From positions 124,001 through 188,000 of the forward strand of contig NZ_WBOM01000003.1 in NCBI RefSeq assembly GCF_008973755.1: a DNA stretch of 64,000 nt, read 5' to 3'. This document shows positions 52,472-63,515 of this stretch, piece after piece. The notes beneath the pieces are model-generated. The model ran no database searches. It was not told where the DNA came from and saw only the letters and a list, made by a program, of their open reading frames with translations. The DNA is from Nitrincola alkalilacustris. Lineage in GTDB: Bacteria; Pseudomonadota; Gammaproteobacteria; Pseudomonadales; Balneatricaceae. Numbering within the stretch: position 1 is the stretch's first letter; the number at the start of each line of letters is the position of its first letter. Made by a program: the position numbers and the translations under genes.

Positions 52472-54184
52472 TCAGTTCAATTCCAGCGAGAAGCTCATCT
52501 CGACGCCTTCATCATCGACTCTGAACCAGTACTCCATGTTCTTGTAGATATCGGCATACTGTCTGAGCATATCGATATCGAACTCTGTCATGTCGTCGTC
52601 GGAACCCATCTGTTCCATGAAATCGGCCAGCGAGTGGTAAAACTCACCGCGCAGATGGCCATGAACCAGCAGATTACGATCGGCAGCAGGTGCATTCAGC
52701 TCTGCCTGCAGTACAGATGAGTCGCTGATGCCAACGCCCAGTGCCAGTGCCGTGTGAGACATGGCTGCATAGAGATCAGGTGCATCCGGTGGCAGCATCA
52801 TGCTCTCGATTTTTTTGACTTCGCCGCCTGGTTCCAGCCCAAGCGATACCAGGTCAGGAACAAAGGAGCTTGCAGCAGAGAGCAGCGCCAGAGGGTTCTG
52901 TGAGGCCAGGGTCAGGATGCCGGTGCCGCTGGGTTCGCCATCTTTCATGGTCAGGCTGTCGATACGGGCTCTGAAGCCAGACAGGGTCGGGCCGATCATC
53001 ATGGTAACCGGGTTGTTGATCGCCATGTTGATCTCATTCCATGAACTGTTCAGATCCTGCAGCTCATCGCAGCTGAAGGGGTTCTGACGCACGTCCTGAG
53101 CATATTTCTGAACCGTCTGGACCAGGACAGGCAGGTTCAGGCCGAGTCCGAAGCTGGCCATGCCCTCTGTGCTGCCAAGACCGGGCACTTGAGCCGTGAT
53201 GGCACGCAGGTCGCTGACTATGTCCTTATCGGTTACCAGAATGGCATTGATTTCCATGCGGTTGAGGTTGTACTCGCGCATGCCCATCACCAGACCGGGG
53301 AAACGGCTTGTGATACGGTCAATATCGGCCTGACAGGCGGACAAGTCCAGCAGTTCTGCATCAAAGGCTTCGAGCAGGGCATGAGTGCCGGCATGAGTCG
53401 GTGTGCTCAGCTCATTGAGCAAACGTGATGAGTAGAGCTGCCCGGCACCGTAAGGTGTGAAGCCATGGCGTTTCTCGATCTCGGCCAGTGCACCGGTATC
53501 ACCGATGTTGCTCTCGGGCAGGGTTTTACCCAGCACGTGTGACAACAGATCATCGCTGGCATCCTGAGGTACCACTGAGACGACCAGCTGCTGATCGATG
53601 ATGGCCATGATCGCTTTAACAGGCGCTTCTGGCGACAGGACCCAGTATTCGGTGCCATCGGTGGTGGATGTATCCAGGCTGATTTCGGACTTGGTCAGGA
53701 TGCGCTGCACACTTTCGCGGAAGGCATCTTCATCCTGCAGCTCCATGCGCAGAACCGGCAGAATGCCCAGTCCGTAGATGGCGACCTGAGGACTCATCTT
53801 GATGCCAAGTGCATGAGCATCGCTCAGTGATTCAACACCCACCAGCTCTTCGCCCAGGGCGATAAAGAACGACATTAGTGAATAGAGTACTTCATCGTCA
53901 ATGTCGTAGAGCATGTCACGCATATCGTCCAGATCGGACTCAAGGCTGCCCTGGGGCTGCATGCGCTGATAGAGATCAAAGGCGTCTTGCTCAGGAAGGG
54001 TTTCGTGCGCTGCCACAAAGTAAGGAGAGTCAGCCGGAATATACTTCAGCATGGGCGCTGCGATATTTTTCTGAGCTTCCTGTTTTACGGCGACTGCTGT
54101 TGGCTCTTTATCATCGCTGCAGCCGCTGAGCATGCCAGCGCCGAACAGGGCAAGGGTAATAGCCAGGGAAAGTTTGGTTTTCAT
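52472..54184 (-). CDS. Large acidic lipoprotein of unknown function
   Basis: A 570-residue exported protein. The N-terminus is a lipoprotein signal with lipobox LSGC (Cys22, MKTKLSLAITLALFGAGM then LSGCSDD). The mature protein is acidic, with few lysines and no recognised domain. Regularly spaced segments such as YIPADSPYFVAAHETLPEQ and ILPVLRMELQDEDAFRESV suggest a two-lobed alpha/beta fold. The Asp after the lipid cysteine is not at +2 (S is), so outer-membrane sorting is expected. It stands alone between the terminator and the divergent adenine deaminase gene. Confidence 0.75.
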   Translation of the reverse strand: MKTKLSLAITLALFGAGMLSGCSDDKEPTAVAVKQEAQKNIAAPMLKYIPADSPYFVAAHETLPEQDAFDLYQRMQPQGSLESDLDDMRDMLYDIDDEVLYSLMSFFIALGEELVGVESLSDAHALGIKMSPQVAIYGLGILPVLRMELQDEDAFRESVQRILTKSEISLDTSTTDGTEYWVLSPEAPVKAIMAIIDQQLVVSVVPQDASDDLLSHVLGKTLPESNIGDTGALAEIEKRHGFTPYGAGQLYSSRLLNELSTPTHAGTHALLEAFDAELLDLSACQADIDRITSRFPGLVMGMREYNLNRMEINAILVTDKDIVSDLRAITAQVPGLGSTEGMASFGLGLNLPVLVQTVQKYAQDVRQNPFSCDELQDLNSSWNEINMAINNPVTMMIGPTLSGFRARIDSLTMKDGEPSGTGILTLASQNPLALLSAASSFVPDLVSLGLEPGGEVKKIESMMLPPDAPDLYAAMSHTALALGVGISDSSVLQAELNAPAADRNLLVHGHLRGEFYHSLADFMEQMGSDDDMTEFDIDMLRQYADIYKNMEYWFRVDDEGVEMSFSLELN

Positions 54185-54366
54185 CCGGTGTCAGTCCTGT
54201 GACGAGTTTAGGTTTTAATTGATCATTTTGAGCAGAGAGCCCAGAAAGTGATAATCATACACCAGTGATGAAAGATGAGCTTCCCCCAGCATGAAAAAAA
54301 CAGCTGTTTGATATGTGTCAGATTCGCTATCTGAATCTTCTGCTAAAGAATGCTATAACAACATAA

Positions 54367-55404
<1,038 letters not shown>

Positions 55405-55427
55405 TGTTATTCTTTTGTGCGATAAGC

Positions 55428-55455
55428 TAATAGCTGAAATGTTAATGGCTGAAAT
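55428..55455 (+). repeat. 15-bp tandem duplication
   Basis: TAATAGCTGAAAT (55428-55440) and TAATGGCTGAAAT (55443-55455) are near-identical neighbours in the gap before the cysteine-synthase-family gene. Confidence 0.6.
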
Positions 55456-55486
55456 ATTTTAACCTTCTGAAGAGTGTTCAGCAGCG

Positions 55487-56524
55487 ATGCGTGACTGGGT
55501 CAATAATGCGATACGTGAGATAGATGCCGATTTTCAACGCTCGGCAGATACCCATCTGATCAAGCTGGTACTGCCTGAACTGAGCGGTATCGATATCTAT
55601 CTCAAGGATGAGAGCACGCACCCGACTGGCAGCCTCAAGCATCGCCTGGCCCGCTCGCTGTTTCTGTATGGTTTGTGTAACGGCAATATCCGTGAGGGGG
55701 CGCCGGTTATTGAAGCGTCGTCTGGCTCAACGGCTGTGTCGGAAGCCTATTTCGCCCGCCTGCTGGGGCTGCCGTTCATTGCCGTGATGCCTGCCTCGAC
55801 CGCCTGTAAAAAAGTCGAGCAGGTGGAGTTTTACGGTGGTCGTTGCCACTTTGTGGATCAGAGCAGTCAGATTTACGGAGAGTCGGAGCGGTTGGCAAGT
55901 GAACTCGATGGCCACTATATGGATCAGTTCACCTATGCCGAGCGCGCCACTGACTGGCGTGGTAACAATAACATTGCCGACAGTATCTTCTCGCAGATGG
56001 CCCAGGAGCGTTTTCCGATTCCGCGTTATCTGGTGATGAGCGCCGGCACAGGGGGTACTTCGGCGACGCTGGGGCGCTATATTCGCTATCGGCGTTTTGA
56101 AACTGAGTTGGTGGTGGTTGATCCTGAAAACTCAGTGTTCTTTGATGCCTATCAGCAGAAGGATCTGACCCTGACATCCAGCAACGGCAGCCGTATCGAG
56201 GGTATAGGGCGACCTCGAGTTGAACCCTCTTTTGTGCCTTCGGTGATTGATCGCATGATCAAAGTGCCGGATGCTGCATCACTGGCGACCATGCGTTGGC
56301 TGGAGCAGGGGATTGGACGTCAGGCAGGTGCTTCCACGGGCACCAATCTCTGGGGTGCCTTGCAACTGGCGCAGGAGATGCTTGAGCGAGGCGAACAGGG
56401 CTCTATCGTCACGGTATTGTGCGACAAGGGCGAGCGCTATCTGGACACCTATTACAATGATGAGTGGGTCAGCCGCCAGATTGGCGATCTGACCCACTGG
56501 ATGTCTAAGCTGCCGGGTTTTTAG
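55487..56524 (+). CDS. PLP-dependent cysteine-synthase-family enzyme (Cds1-like)
   Basis: A 345-residue fold-type II PLP enzyme. The cofactor lysine is Lys51 in [14 protein letters not shown], the phosphate-binding loop is [14 protein letters not shown], and [13 protein letters not shown] is the substrate loop (EASSGNT in CysK/CBS). The sequence is closer to the Cds1-type cysteine desulfhydrases/synthase-like proteins than to CysK or CysM. It could release sulfide from cysteine or act on a related amino acid. It lies 82 bases after the adenine deaminase gene on the same strand and converges on speA. Confidence 0.82.
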   Translation: MRDWVNNAIREIDADFQRSADTHLIKLVLPELSGIDIYLKDESTHPTGSLKHRLARSLFLYGLCNGNIREGAPVIEASSGSTAVSEAYFARLLGLPFIAVMPASTACKKVEQVEFYGGRCHFVDQSSQIYGESERLASELDGHYMDQFTYAERATDWRGNNNIADSIFSQMAQERFPIPRYLVMSAGTGGTSATLGRYIRYRRFETELVVVDPENSVFFDAYQQKDLTLTSSNGSRIEGIGRPRVEPSFVPSVIDRMIKVPDAASLATMRWLEQGIGRQAGASTGTNLWGALQLAQEMLERGEQGSIVTVLCDKGERYLDTYYNDEWVSRQIGDLTHWMSKLPGF

Positions 56525-56556
56525 CCCAGCAGCGCCAACGTAGATAGTTTTCTTTA

Positions 56557-58461
56557 TCAGTTTTTGGGCTGGTCGAGGTAGGTGGTATCACCCAGACCAC
56601 TGCGCAGCCACTCCATAAAGCTGTCATGCTCTTCAAGCGTGACATCAGCACAGGCCACCTGCCGTTCCAGCTGCATCAGCAGCGTTTGTGGATCGAAGTT
56701 GACGTACTGCAGCACTTTGCTGACGGTATCGCCACGCTGCGAATAACTGACTTCGGCCTTACCCTCTTCATTGAAGATGATATTGGCCGAATCGGTATCG
56801 CCGAACAGGTTGTGCAGATCGCCCAGAATCTCCTGATAGGCACCCACCAGGAAGAAGCCCAGCAATGAGTTGTCCACTTCCATCGGTGGGTAGGGCAGTG
56901 TGGTCTCTATACCTTCGCCATCCACGTAATGATCGATACGGCCATCGGAATCGCAGGTGATATCACGGATCACGCCACGACGAGTGGGTTCCTGATCCAG
57001 ATCGTGCAGGGGGATGATCGGGAAGATCTGCTTGATCCCCCAGATATCCGGCAGCGACTGGAAGAGCGAGAAGTTGGCAAACAGCTTGTCGGCCATCTGT
57101 TCGTTCAGCTCATCGATAATTACACGCTGCGGACGTTTGGCCGGATTCAGGCTGTGCATCAGATGGAAGGCGGTGGCGCGCATAACCTGCTCGCACTGGG
57201 CACGCTCCGACAGGCTCAGATTGCCATGGGTGAAACCCTGATTGATATCCTGAGTGAACGCGACCAGATCGTGATACACCTCATACAGGCTGCGCTCACG
57301 AATCAGCGCATCCTGATAGTTCTGCCAGATGTTCTGCATCAGCACTGAGCTGTTGTCGTCTGGTGGGTCCAGATGATGCACTGTCTGGCTTTCGATCCCG
57401 ATCACATTGGTCATCAGCACCGCATGGTGAGCGGTGACGGCCCGTCCGGATTCGCTGAATACATCGGGATGAGGCAGATCAAACTCCAGTGCAATATCAT
57501 GAAAGGCGTGCACCACGCGCTTGGCATACTCATCAATGGAGTAGTTCATGGAGCAGATGTTACGCGACGCCGTGCCCTCATAATCAACTCCCAGGCCACC
57601 ACCAACATCGACCACCTTGATTGGAATGCCCAGCATCGACAGCTCGGCATAGAAGCGTGCGGCTTCACGAAGGCCAACTTGAATATCCTGAATATTGGCG
57701 ATCTGACTGCCCAGGTGAAAATGCAGCAGTTGGAAAGCCTTGATCTGGTCGCGTGACTTGAGGATTTCGATGGTGTGCAGAATTTCGCTGGCCGACAGAC
57801 CAAACTTGGATTTGTAGCCACCCGTATCCTGCCAGTTGCCTTTACCGACGGTGGACAGGCGTGCGCGCACACCGATACGTGGTTCAACACCCAGCTCATC
57901 GGCGATTTTCAGCACGTCCAGCAGTTCGCTGGATTTCTCCAGCACGATGTAAACCTTGTGGCCAAGGCGCTCGCCGATCAGTGCCAGGCGGATATAGTCT
58001 CGGTCTTTATAGCCATTACAGACGATGGTTGATTTACCAGGTTCGGCCACCGCGAGAACAGCCAGCAGTTCAGGCTTGCTGCCTGCTTCCAGGCCAATAT
58101 GGCCATCCAGTACTTTTTTCTGCCCCTCGACAATGCCTTCCACCACATGGCGCTGTTGATTCACCTTTATCGGGTAGATAGGGGTAAAGCGTCCGGTATA
58201 GTCCTGCTGCTCTATCGCGCGCTGAAAACTGCCGACCAGACTGGCGACCCGGTGATGAAGAATATGCGGGAAACGAATCAGAACCGGCAGCTCCAACTCT
58301 TTCTCCTGAATCAATTGCAGTATCTCGGGAAAGCTCACCTGAGCGGCGCTTTCCGAGTCCCTGACTACCACATCGCCGTTCTCGGCAATACTGAAATAGC
58401 CTGCTCCCCAGCGATCGACGTTATAAAGGGTGATACTGTCTTTTGCTGTCCAGTCGGCCAC
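56557..58461 (-). CDS. speA: Biosynthetic arginine decarboxylase
   Basis: A 634-residue fold-type III PLP enzyme (658 in E. coli) making agmatine for polyamine synthesis. The cofactor lysine is in YPIKVNQQRHVVEG. Further family parts are LEAGSKPELLAVLA, FHLGSQIANIQD, DVGGGLGVDYEGT and SESGRAVTAHHAVL. The N-terminus SITLYNVDRWGAGYFSI is standard. There is no signal peptide, so the enzyme is cytosolic. No agmatinase or agmatine deiminase gene is in the window. The gene faces the cysteine-synthase-family gene with a 32-base gap. Confidence 0.95.
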   Translation of the reverse strand: MADWTAKDSITLYNVDRWGAGYFSIAENGDVVVRDSESAAQVSFPEILQLIQEKELELPVLIRFPHILHHRVASLVGSFQRAIEQQDYTGRFTPIYPIKVNQQRHVVEGIVEGQKKVLDGHIGLEAGSKPELLAVLAVAEPGKSTIVCNGYKDRDYIRLALIGERLGHKVYIVLEKSSELLDVLKIADELGVEPRIGVRARLSTVGKGNWQDTGGYKSKFGLSASEILHTIEILKSRDQIKAFQLLHFHLGSQIANIQDIQVGLREAARFYAELSMLGIPIKVVDVGGGLGVDYEGTASRNICSMNYSIDEYAKRVVHAFHDIALEFDLPHPDVFSESGRAVTAHHAVLMTNVIGIESQTVHHLDPPDDNSSVLMQNIWQNYQDALIRERSLYEVYHDLVAFTQDINQGFTHGNLSLSERAQCEQVMRATAFHLMHSLNPAKRPQRVIIDELNEQMADKLFANFSLFQSLPDIWGIKQIFPIIPLHDLDQEPTRRGVIRDITCDSDGRIDHYVDGEGIETTLPYPPMEVDNSLLGFFLVGAYQEILGDLHNLFGDTDSANIIFNEEGKAEVSYSQRGDTVSKVLQYVNFDPQTLLMQLERQVACADVTLEEHDSFMEWLRSGLGDTTYLDQPKN

Positions 58462-58695
58462 GTGTAACTCTCCTGACTAACGATTGATCTGATGGTTGAT
58501 CTGCTGCTTATTCTGATGATGTGTGTCAGCACAGCCACATCCTGTAGTTACCAGTATACAGTTACAGTATTGCAGACTGGCGAAAAGAGTGCAGTGTATA
58601 GCGAAGATTTATGTAAGCAAGTGATGCAGCCGGCAACCGGCTCATTTGTGATAAAATGTGTACCTTTTAACGGCTACAGGGGCTCTGGATTCGAC

Positions 58696-59259
58696 ATGGC
58701 ATTAACCGCGCAGGATATTCCTCAGGCAACCGAGCTGGTGCAGCAATGGCTGGAGCAGGTGGTGATAGGCCTTAATCTGTGTCCATTTGCACACAAGCCC
58801 TGGCGGGATGGGCAGATTCGTATTCTGGTCAGCCTGGTTGCAACAGAGGAAGAGGCACTGGCGCTGATGGTTGAGGAGCTGAAAGGTCTGGATGACAGCC
58901 AGCCTGAAGTGCTGGAAACGACGATTCTGGCGTTTCCGAATCTCTGGCCAGAGTTTCTTGATTACAATGATTTTCTGGATCTGGCGGACGCGTGCCTGGT
59001 GTCGATTGATCGTGTGGATCAGTATCAGATTGCCAGTTTTCATCCGCACTATCAGTTTGGCGGCACTCAGCCTGAGGATGCCGAAAATCTGACCAATCGC
59101 GCACCTTTTCCGTTACTTCATCTGTTGCGCGAGGCGAGTGTAGCCGCAGCAATAGAGCGCCATCCTGATGCTGATGGCATACCTGATCGCAATATCCGAC
59201 GTGTCTGCGAGTTGAGTGAGAAGGAGCGACGATCGCTCTTTCCCTGGCTCTCTCAATAA
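58696..59259 (+). CDS. DUF1415 family protein
   Basis: A 187-residue protein from the ATG at 58696 (MALTAQDIPQATELVQQWLE); the open frame begins at 58492 but those residues overlap the speA promoter region and are not family-like. Conserved features are GLNLCPFAHKPW, ETTILAFPNLWPEFLDYNDFLD and ASFHPHYQFGG, with the typical run of aromatic and proline residues. Function is not established. It is divergent from speA. The stop lies inside a 16-bp tandem duplication. Confidence 0.85.
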   Translation: MALTAQDIPQATELVQQWLEQVVIGLNLCPFAHKPWRDGQIRILVSLVATEEEALALMVEELKGLDDSQPEVLETTILAFPNLWPEFLDYNDFLDLADACLVSIDRVDQYQIASFHPHYQFGGTQPEDAENLTNRAPFPLLHLLREASVAAAIERHPDADGIPDRNIRRVCELSEKERRSLFPWLSQ

Positions 59260-59286
59260 GAAGCTCTCTTAATATGAAGCTCTATG
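59255..59286 (+). repeat. 16-bp tandem duplication at the end of the DUF1415 gene
   Basis: AATAAGAAGCTCTCTT (59255-59270) is followed directly by AATATGAAGCTCTATG (59271-59286). The first copy contains the stop codon. Confidence 0.6.
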
Positions 59287-59294
59287 AAGAGAAG

Positions 59295-60650
59295 TCAGGC
59301 GTGTTTTTCCTTCGCCACGACTACATCTGATGCAGACAGGCCATGCTTCTTCAGCAGTTTGTAGAGATCGGTACGATTTCGCCCGGCCAGTTCAGCCGCG
59401 CGGGTGACCTGTCCATCGGTCATCTGCAGGACGCGTATCAGATAGCGGCGTTCGAACTGATCGCGAGCGTCGCTGAGTGTCGGCCAGATGCTGCGATCTT
59501 CCAGCAGCGCCTGTTCAACCAGTGCCGCGTTGATGACGGGTGATTGAGTCAGGGCCGCGCACTGCTCCACTACGTTGACCAGTTGCCGGACGTTGCCGGG
59601 CCAGGCTGCAGTTACCAGCAGTTGCATCGCATCATCCGAGAAGCGGGTCACATCTATCTGGTAACGCTCGGCGCTTTGTTGCAATACATAGCGCACCAGC
59701 AGCGGGATATCCTCAGCCCGTTCACGCAGACTCGGGAGGTTCAGATTGACCACGTTGAGGCGATAGTAGAGATCCTCGCGGAAGCTGCCGTCAGCCATCT
59801 CATCCGGCAGGTGGCGGTGGGTGGCAGACAGCACACGCACATCGACTGCAACGTTGCGGCTGCTGCCGACTGAGCGCACCTGGCGCTCCTGCAGTACACG
59901 CAGGAGTTTAACCTGCAATGACTGCGGCATATCGCCTATCTCATCCAGAAACAGTGTGCCACCATCGGCTGCGCGGAACAGCCCCTGATACTCACTGACG
60001 GCGCCGGTAAACGCGCCCTTGGCATGGCCGAACAGTTCAGACTCCAGCAGGTGCTCCGGCAGCGCACCGCAGTTGATTGCAACAAAAGGTTTGTCGGCAC
60101 GCGGGCTGGCATTATGGATGGCGCGTGCCAGCAACTCTTTACCTGTACCGCTGGCGCCACTGATCAGGACGCTGACATCGCGCTGTGCGATGCGATAGGT
60201 CTGTTCCAGGAGGTCTTCCATCACCCGACTGCGTGAGATGATCTCTTTGCGCCACTCACCCTGTTGCGGCACATGCGCCTGTTGAATTGCATCATACAGA
60301 GTTCGGCGCAGATCTTCGTGGTTCAGCGGTTTGGTCAGAAATCCAACGACGCCTCGCTGGGTGGCCGTCACAGCTTCGGGGATGGAGCCGTGGGCGGTCA
60401 TGATGATCACGGGTAACCCTGGATGCCGACGGGATATCTCATCAAAAAGACTCAGCCCATCCTGCCCCGGCATTCGCAGGTCACTCAGAACGGCTGAAAA
60501 GGTCTCCGTACTCAACAGGTTCAGGGCGGCCTGAGCACCGTCGGCGGTTCGCACCTGATAGCCCTCGCTTTCCAGTCTCAGGGTCAGCAGGCGTAGCAGG
60601 CTGGGGTCATCATCAACCAGCAGTATGGGATGTATCTCACTGTTGGCCAT
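59295..60650 (-). CDS. glrR: Sigma-54-dependent response regulator GlrR (QseF)
   Basis: A 451-residue NtrC-type activator from the ATG at 60650. Residues 1-115 are a receiver ([12 protein letters not shown], phospho-aspartate in [15 protein letters not shown]). The central AAA+ domain has [14 protein letters not shown] and the sigma-54 loop in [10 protein letters not shown], with [11 protein letters not shown]-terminal Fis-type helix ([21 protein letters not shown]) binds DNA. It overlaps the qseG-like gene by 14 bases, and the partner kinase is upstream. In enterics this system activates glmY sRNA; no such sRNA is visible here. Confidence 0.92.
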   Translation of the reverse strand: MANSEIHPILLVDDDPSLLRLLTLRLESEGYQVRTADGAQAALNLLSTETFSAVLSDLRMPGQDGLSLFDEISRRHPGLPVIIMTAHGSIPEAVTATQRGVVGFLTKPLNHEDLRRTLYDAIQQAHVPQQGEWRKEIISRSRVMEDLLEQTYRIAQRDVSVLISGASGTGKELLARAIHNASPRADKPFVAINCGALPEHLLESELFGHAKGAFTGAVSEYQGLFRAADGGTLFLDEIGDMPQSLQVKLLRVLQERQVRSVGSSRNVAVDVRVLSATHRHLPDEMADGSFREDLYYRLNVVNLNLPSLRERAEDIPLLVRYVLQQSAERYQIDVTRFSDDAMQLLVTAAWPGNVRQLVNVVEQCAALTQSPVINAALVEQALLEDRSIWPTLSDARDQFERRYLIRVLQMTDGQVTRAAELAGRNRTDLYKLLKKHGLSASDVVVAKEKHA

Positions 60651-61242
60651 CACGCAGCTCCTCTGTTGATGAGGCATTGAGTCGGGACTCGATTTCAGTC
60701 AGAGCCTCAATCTGGGTTTTCTTTTCGGCGATCTCTTTTTCCAGCTGGCTGATGGATTGCTGATGCTGGGTATTCAGACGTGTCAGTGTATGTACGGCCT
60801 GCTCCGTTTCCAGTAGTTGTTGCTGGTGTCTGAGCAGCCACCTGAAGTAGTCGGCCAGATCCGGCGGCAGGGTGCTGGCCATCTCCATCAGCACCCACTG
60901 ATTCTGTTGTCTTATCTGATATGGACTGTCTGGGTGGCTGTGCAGCAGGGCGGCTTTTGCTCTGCCAAGATCACTGTCCGGCAGTTCGCTGAGCATTTTC
61001 TGGCGAGCTTCATCACTCATCTGCAGCGTCTTATGGGCGAAGCTCTGCCAGGCCAGAAGGTTACAGGGGGAGTCATTCAGAGACAGTCCCTCTTCGGGCA
61101 TGGCACAGAAAACCGGGCTACTCCAGGGCAGGTTGATGGAGCCTGTGTCACTGCCCTTTCCAGCCGTCTGCAGTGTAGATGTGCAGCCACTGAGCAGCAG
61201 TGTCATCAGCGTCAGTGGAATAATATTGTATTGGATGGTCAT
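60637..61242 (-). CDS. qseG: QseG-like lipoprotein of the GlrK/GlrR system
   Basis: A 201-residue lipoprotein. The lipobox is LLSGC at residues 16-20 (lipidated Cys20). The mature part contains a C-terminal coiled coil (about residues 140-190, QLLETEQAVHTLTRLNTQ and ISQLEKEIAEKKTQIEAL). The position between kinase and regulator, with ATGA-type overlap to the kinase and a 14-base overlap to glrR, is that of qseG, whose product controls the kinase in enteric bacteria. Primary sequence similarity is modest, so the name rests mainly on context and architecture. Confidence 0.75.
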   Translation of the reverse strand: MTIQYNIIPLTLMTLLLSGCTSTLQTAGKGSDTGSINLPWSSPVFCAMPEEGLSLNDSPCNLLAWQSFAHKTLQMSDEARQKMLSELPDSDLGRAKAALLHSHPDSPYQIRQQNQWVLMEMASTLPPDLADYFRWLLRHQQQLLETEQAVHTLTRLNTQHQQSISQLEKEIAEKKTQIEALTEIESRLNASSTEELRDGQQ

Positions 61243-62690
61243 TTTTTATCCATATCAGTGAGTCGTGGCAGTCTGATCTGCACACAGACATCGGCGTTAT
61301 CTCGTTTTACAATGCCGGCCTGCCCCTGAAGCAAACGAGCACAGTCTGCCACTATGGACAGCCCCAGGCCCGAACCCTGAACAGCGTCTGCACGTTGCAA
61401 ATCACCTCGCTGGAAGGGTTCAAACATCAGTGCTTCCTGACCCTCGGGAATGGCTGGACCAGTATTGGCAACTTCCAGAACAACCTGGGATTTGCTCCTG
61501 TACAGACTGAGCCAGATCTGGCCATTTTCGGAACCATAGGCCTGTGCATTATTCAGCAGGTTATCCAGTATGCGGCAGAAAAGCCGGGTATCCGTATGCA
61601 GCTCCTCAATGGAGCACTCCAGGTGTACCTCTTGACCGCGCTGCTGCAGTGCAAGGCGATGTTCGGCCAGTGCCTGCTCAAGCAGCGGTATGGCTTTAAC
61701 GGTGCTGAGCTCGGGGCTGGCCTGCTGTAACAGCCGATTATAGTCGAGTAACTGCTCGGTCAGTTGGTGCAGTCGTTCAGCACTGCCGTTCAACAGATTG
61801 ACTATCTCCATCTGGCGATCGTTCATCGGGCCGGCAAGCTGTTCAGCCAGCAGTGAGCAGCCTTCGCGGATGCTGGCCAGTGGTGTTTTCAATTCATGCG
61901 AGGCGTGTCTGAGCAGCACAACACGCAGTGATTCAAGTTGCTGCAGGCGCCCGGATAGCCAGTGCAGACGATGCCCCAGATCATTAAGCTCCCGTGGACC
62001 GCCGATCTGTTCCGGCGCCAGAGTGTCTTTTTGCTGGCCGATGGCGCGAATCATTCGATCCAGGCGCTTAACAGGAGCCGCCACCTGACCACTGGCCCAG
62101 ATCAGCAGGATCAGAGTCAGCAGGACCAGCAGTACAGTCTGGATGGCCAGTTGTTGCTCCTGACGGGTTGCGCGTGCCTGCTGCTGTTCCAGTCGTGTAT
62201 CCAGCTCCAGCCCGATAGTGGTGGATAGTCGCGACTGGTTTTCCCACATCTTACTGAAGAGTGTGTCCAGACTTTCACTGGATGCTTCATGGAAAGTTTC
62301 AGACAGTGAGTGAAGAAGTGAAGACTGTGTGTCGCATAACTCAGTTGTTTCCTGTTCTGGCAGATCAGCACAGGCACGGCCAAGTGAGTCGAGATAGTTG
62401 ACGATATGGCCATCTGCCAGGGGTTTGAGTGAATCGGTTTTGAGAATATTGTATTGCCTGACGGCTCGCTCAATATCGGTAATGCGGTTCTTGAGGTTCT
62501 CGGCGCGGCGTACAGTCGCTACTGCGTTCTGTGCCTCTGTTAATGCCAACTGATTGAGTTCATTCAATGATTTGCTACCCTGCCAGAGCAGAACCGCCAG
62601 TGGTACGAGGGCGAGAGCAAAACCAAACAGCATCAATTGTCGCAGGGACGCGGGTTTAAACAGTTCTTTAACAGGTACCAAACCAGACAC
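61239..62690 (-). CDS. glrK: Sensor histidine kinase GlrK (QseE)
   Basis: A 483-residue kinase with two membrane helices (about residues 15-33 and 178-197) around a helical periplasmic domain of about 145 residues. A HAMP-like linker precedes the phospho-acceptor site in RHASHELKTPLASIREG. The ATPase domain has NLLNNAQAYG, EVANTGPAIPEG and the GLGLSIV box. It should phosphorylate GlrR. It overlaps the qseG-like gene by four bases. Cell-envelope stress is the usual type of signal for this system. Confidence 0.92.
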   Translation of the reverse strand: MSGLVPVKELFKPASLRQLMLFGFALALVPLAVLLWQGSKSLNELNQLALTEAQNAVATVRRAENLKNRITDIERAVRQYNILKTDSLKPLADGHIVNYLDSLGRACADLPEQETTELCDTQSSLLHSLSETFHEASSESLDTLFSKMWENQSRLSTTIGLELDTRLEQQQARATRQEQQLAIQTVLLVLLTLILLIWASGQVAAPVKRLDRMIRAIGQQKDTLAPEQIGGPRELNDLGHRLHWLSGRLQQLESLRVVLLRHASHELKTPLASIREGCSLLAEQLAGPMNDRQMEIVNLLNGSAERLHQLTEQLLDYNRLLQQASPELSTVKAIPLLEQALAEHRLALQQRGQEVHLECSIEELHTDTRLFCRILDNLLNNAQAYGSENGQIWLSLYRSKSQVVLEVANTGPAIPEGQEALMFEPFQRGDLQRADAVQGSGLGLSIVADCARLLQGQAGIVKRDNADVCVQIRLPRLTDMDKK

Positions 62691-62780
62691 TAATGATTAC
62701 TCATTTTCAGATTTTGAATCAGGCTACTCACTGGCTATTGCACCTGAGGGGAGGAATTAGATGTGAGTAGCCTGGTGAGC

Positions 62781-63029
62781 TCAGCGTGCCAGGTAAATTG
62801 TAAACTCTTCCAGGGTAATGGCGCCATCACCGTCTGCATCGATTTCGTCGAAACGAGTCATGAGTTCATCATCAGCCTGAGCTTCATCACGTGAAATGAC
62901 ACCATCTTCATTAGTATCCAGTGCCGAAAATGCAATCTGTACATCGGCATCAACGCCTGTACCGTCTTCATTTGCAAAGGCAGTCATGGATAGCAGCAAA
63001 AGTGATGCGGCAATCAGTGTTTTGTTCAT
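62781..63029 (-). CDS. Small exported EF-hand protein
   Basis: An 82-residue protein with a signal peptide (MNKTLIAASLLLLSMTAFA, cleaved before NEDG) and two EF-hand loops, DTNEDGVISRDE and DADGDGAITLEE. Both keep the acidic ligands at positions 1, 3, 5 and 12, so periplasmic calcium binding is likely. It lies 90 bases beyond the glrK start on the same strand but has its own long upstream region. That region contains a ~100-bp module also found before the next small gene (63516-63770). Confidence 0.85.
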   Translation of the reverse strand: MNKTLIAASLLLLSMTAFANEDGTGVDADVQIAFSALDTNEDGVISRDEAQADDELMTRFDEIDADGDGAITLEEFTIYLAR

Positions 63030-63116
63030 ATCAATTTATTCCTTTTGGTTGATAAGTACTAAGGCGTGTTCAAAGCAGTAGTGAATGTGTCGCCTTGACA
63101 GGGATAGAGCAGGATG

Positions 63117-63217
63117 TGTGCCATGATATTAAAACCATATTAAAAACAAATAGTTATTTTAAAATTGGGTGTGCAGGGATAAGTGATCTGTGCCATGGGT
63201 GTCGCGATGAGGCGACA
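63117..63217 (-). promoter_or_regulatory. Repeated regulatory module upstream of the EF-hand gene
   Basis: In order: TGTGCCA (63117), TTAAAA (63129) and TTAAAA (63140), TAGTTAT (63151), and the inverted repeat TGTCGC-N6-GCGACA (63200-63217). On the coding strand the pair reads TTTTAA-N5-TTTTAA, like direct repeats bound by OmpR-family regulators. The module at 63861 has the same elements at the same distances. Confidence 0.65.
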
Positions 63218-63232
63218 TGAATAGAGCGCTAT

Positions 63233-63282
63233 TTAAAAAGTCTTTTAAAAACAGTTTGTTAAGATGTCTCTTTCTGGCGACA
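63233..63282 (-). promoter_or_regulatory. Third, shortened copy of the regulatory module
   Basis: TTAAAA at 63233 and 63245, TTTGTTA at 63255 (the same 22-base offset as TAGTTAT in the other copies) and TGTCTC-N6-GCGACA at 63265-63282. The last element is 10 rather than 49 bases after the previous one, as if 39 bases were lost. Confidence 0.5.
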
Positions 63283-63355
63283 TCTATTAAGCGGAAGAGG
63301 CCGGATCAAAAAGTAGTTCTGGAAGTCTGCTAACCAGCGAGGATCATTGATTGGT

Positions 63356-63401
63356 AAAAAAAGGGCTGGAATCGATGTACTGAGAGCATCACTTCCAGCC
63401 C
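63356..63401 (-). terminator. Intrinsic terminator downstream of the 84-residue protein gene
   Basis: On the minus strand GGGCTGGAA pairs with TTCCAGCCC (63401-63393 and 63371-63363), followed by seven T. A second hairpin, 63469-63507 (GGAGAGCTCAGC/GCTGAACTCTCC with one mismatch), lies between it and the gene. Nothing else was seen between 63283 and 63515; a 62-codon open frame there spans both structures and is not credible. Confidence 0.75.
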
Positions 63402-63515
63402 GAAAGCTTGAGAACAAGAGAAGAACGAGGCAAAACTCAAGCGACACGGCGACGTACCATGTGAGGTTGGAGAGCTCAGCCCGCGTGCCATTCGAGCTGA
63501 ACTCTCCGTAAAGAG

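Noticed and set aside
58539-58558. LexA-like CTGT...ACAG upstream of the DUF1415 gene
   Set aside because: The half-sites are 12 bases apart rather than 8, so it does not fit a LexA box.
63259-63447. 62-codon open frame on the minus strand
   Set aside because: It spans an intrinsic terminator and a regulatory repeat, and its composition is not protein-like.
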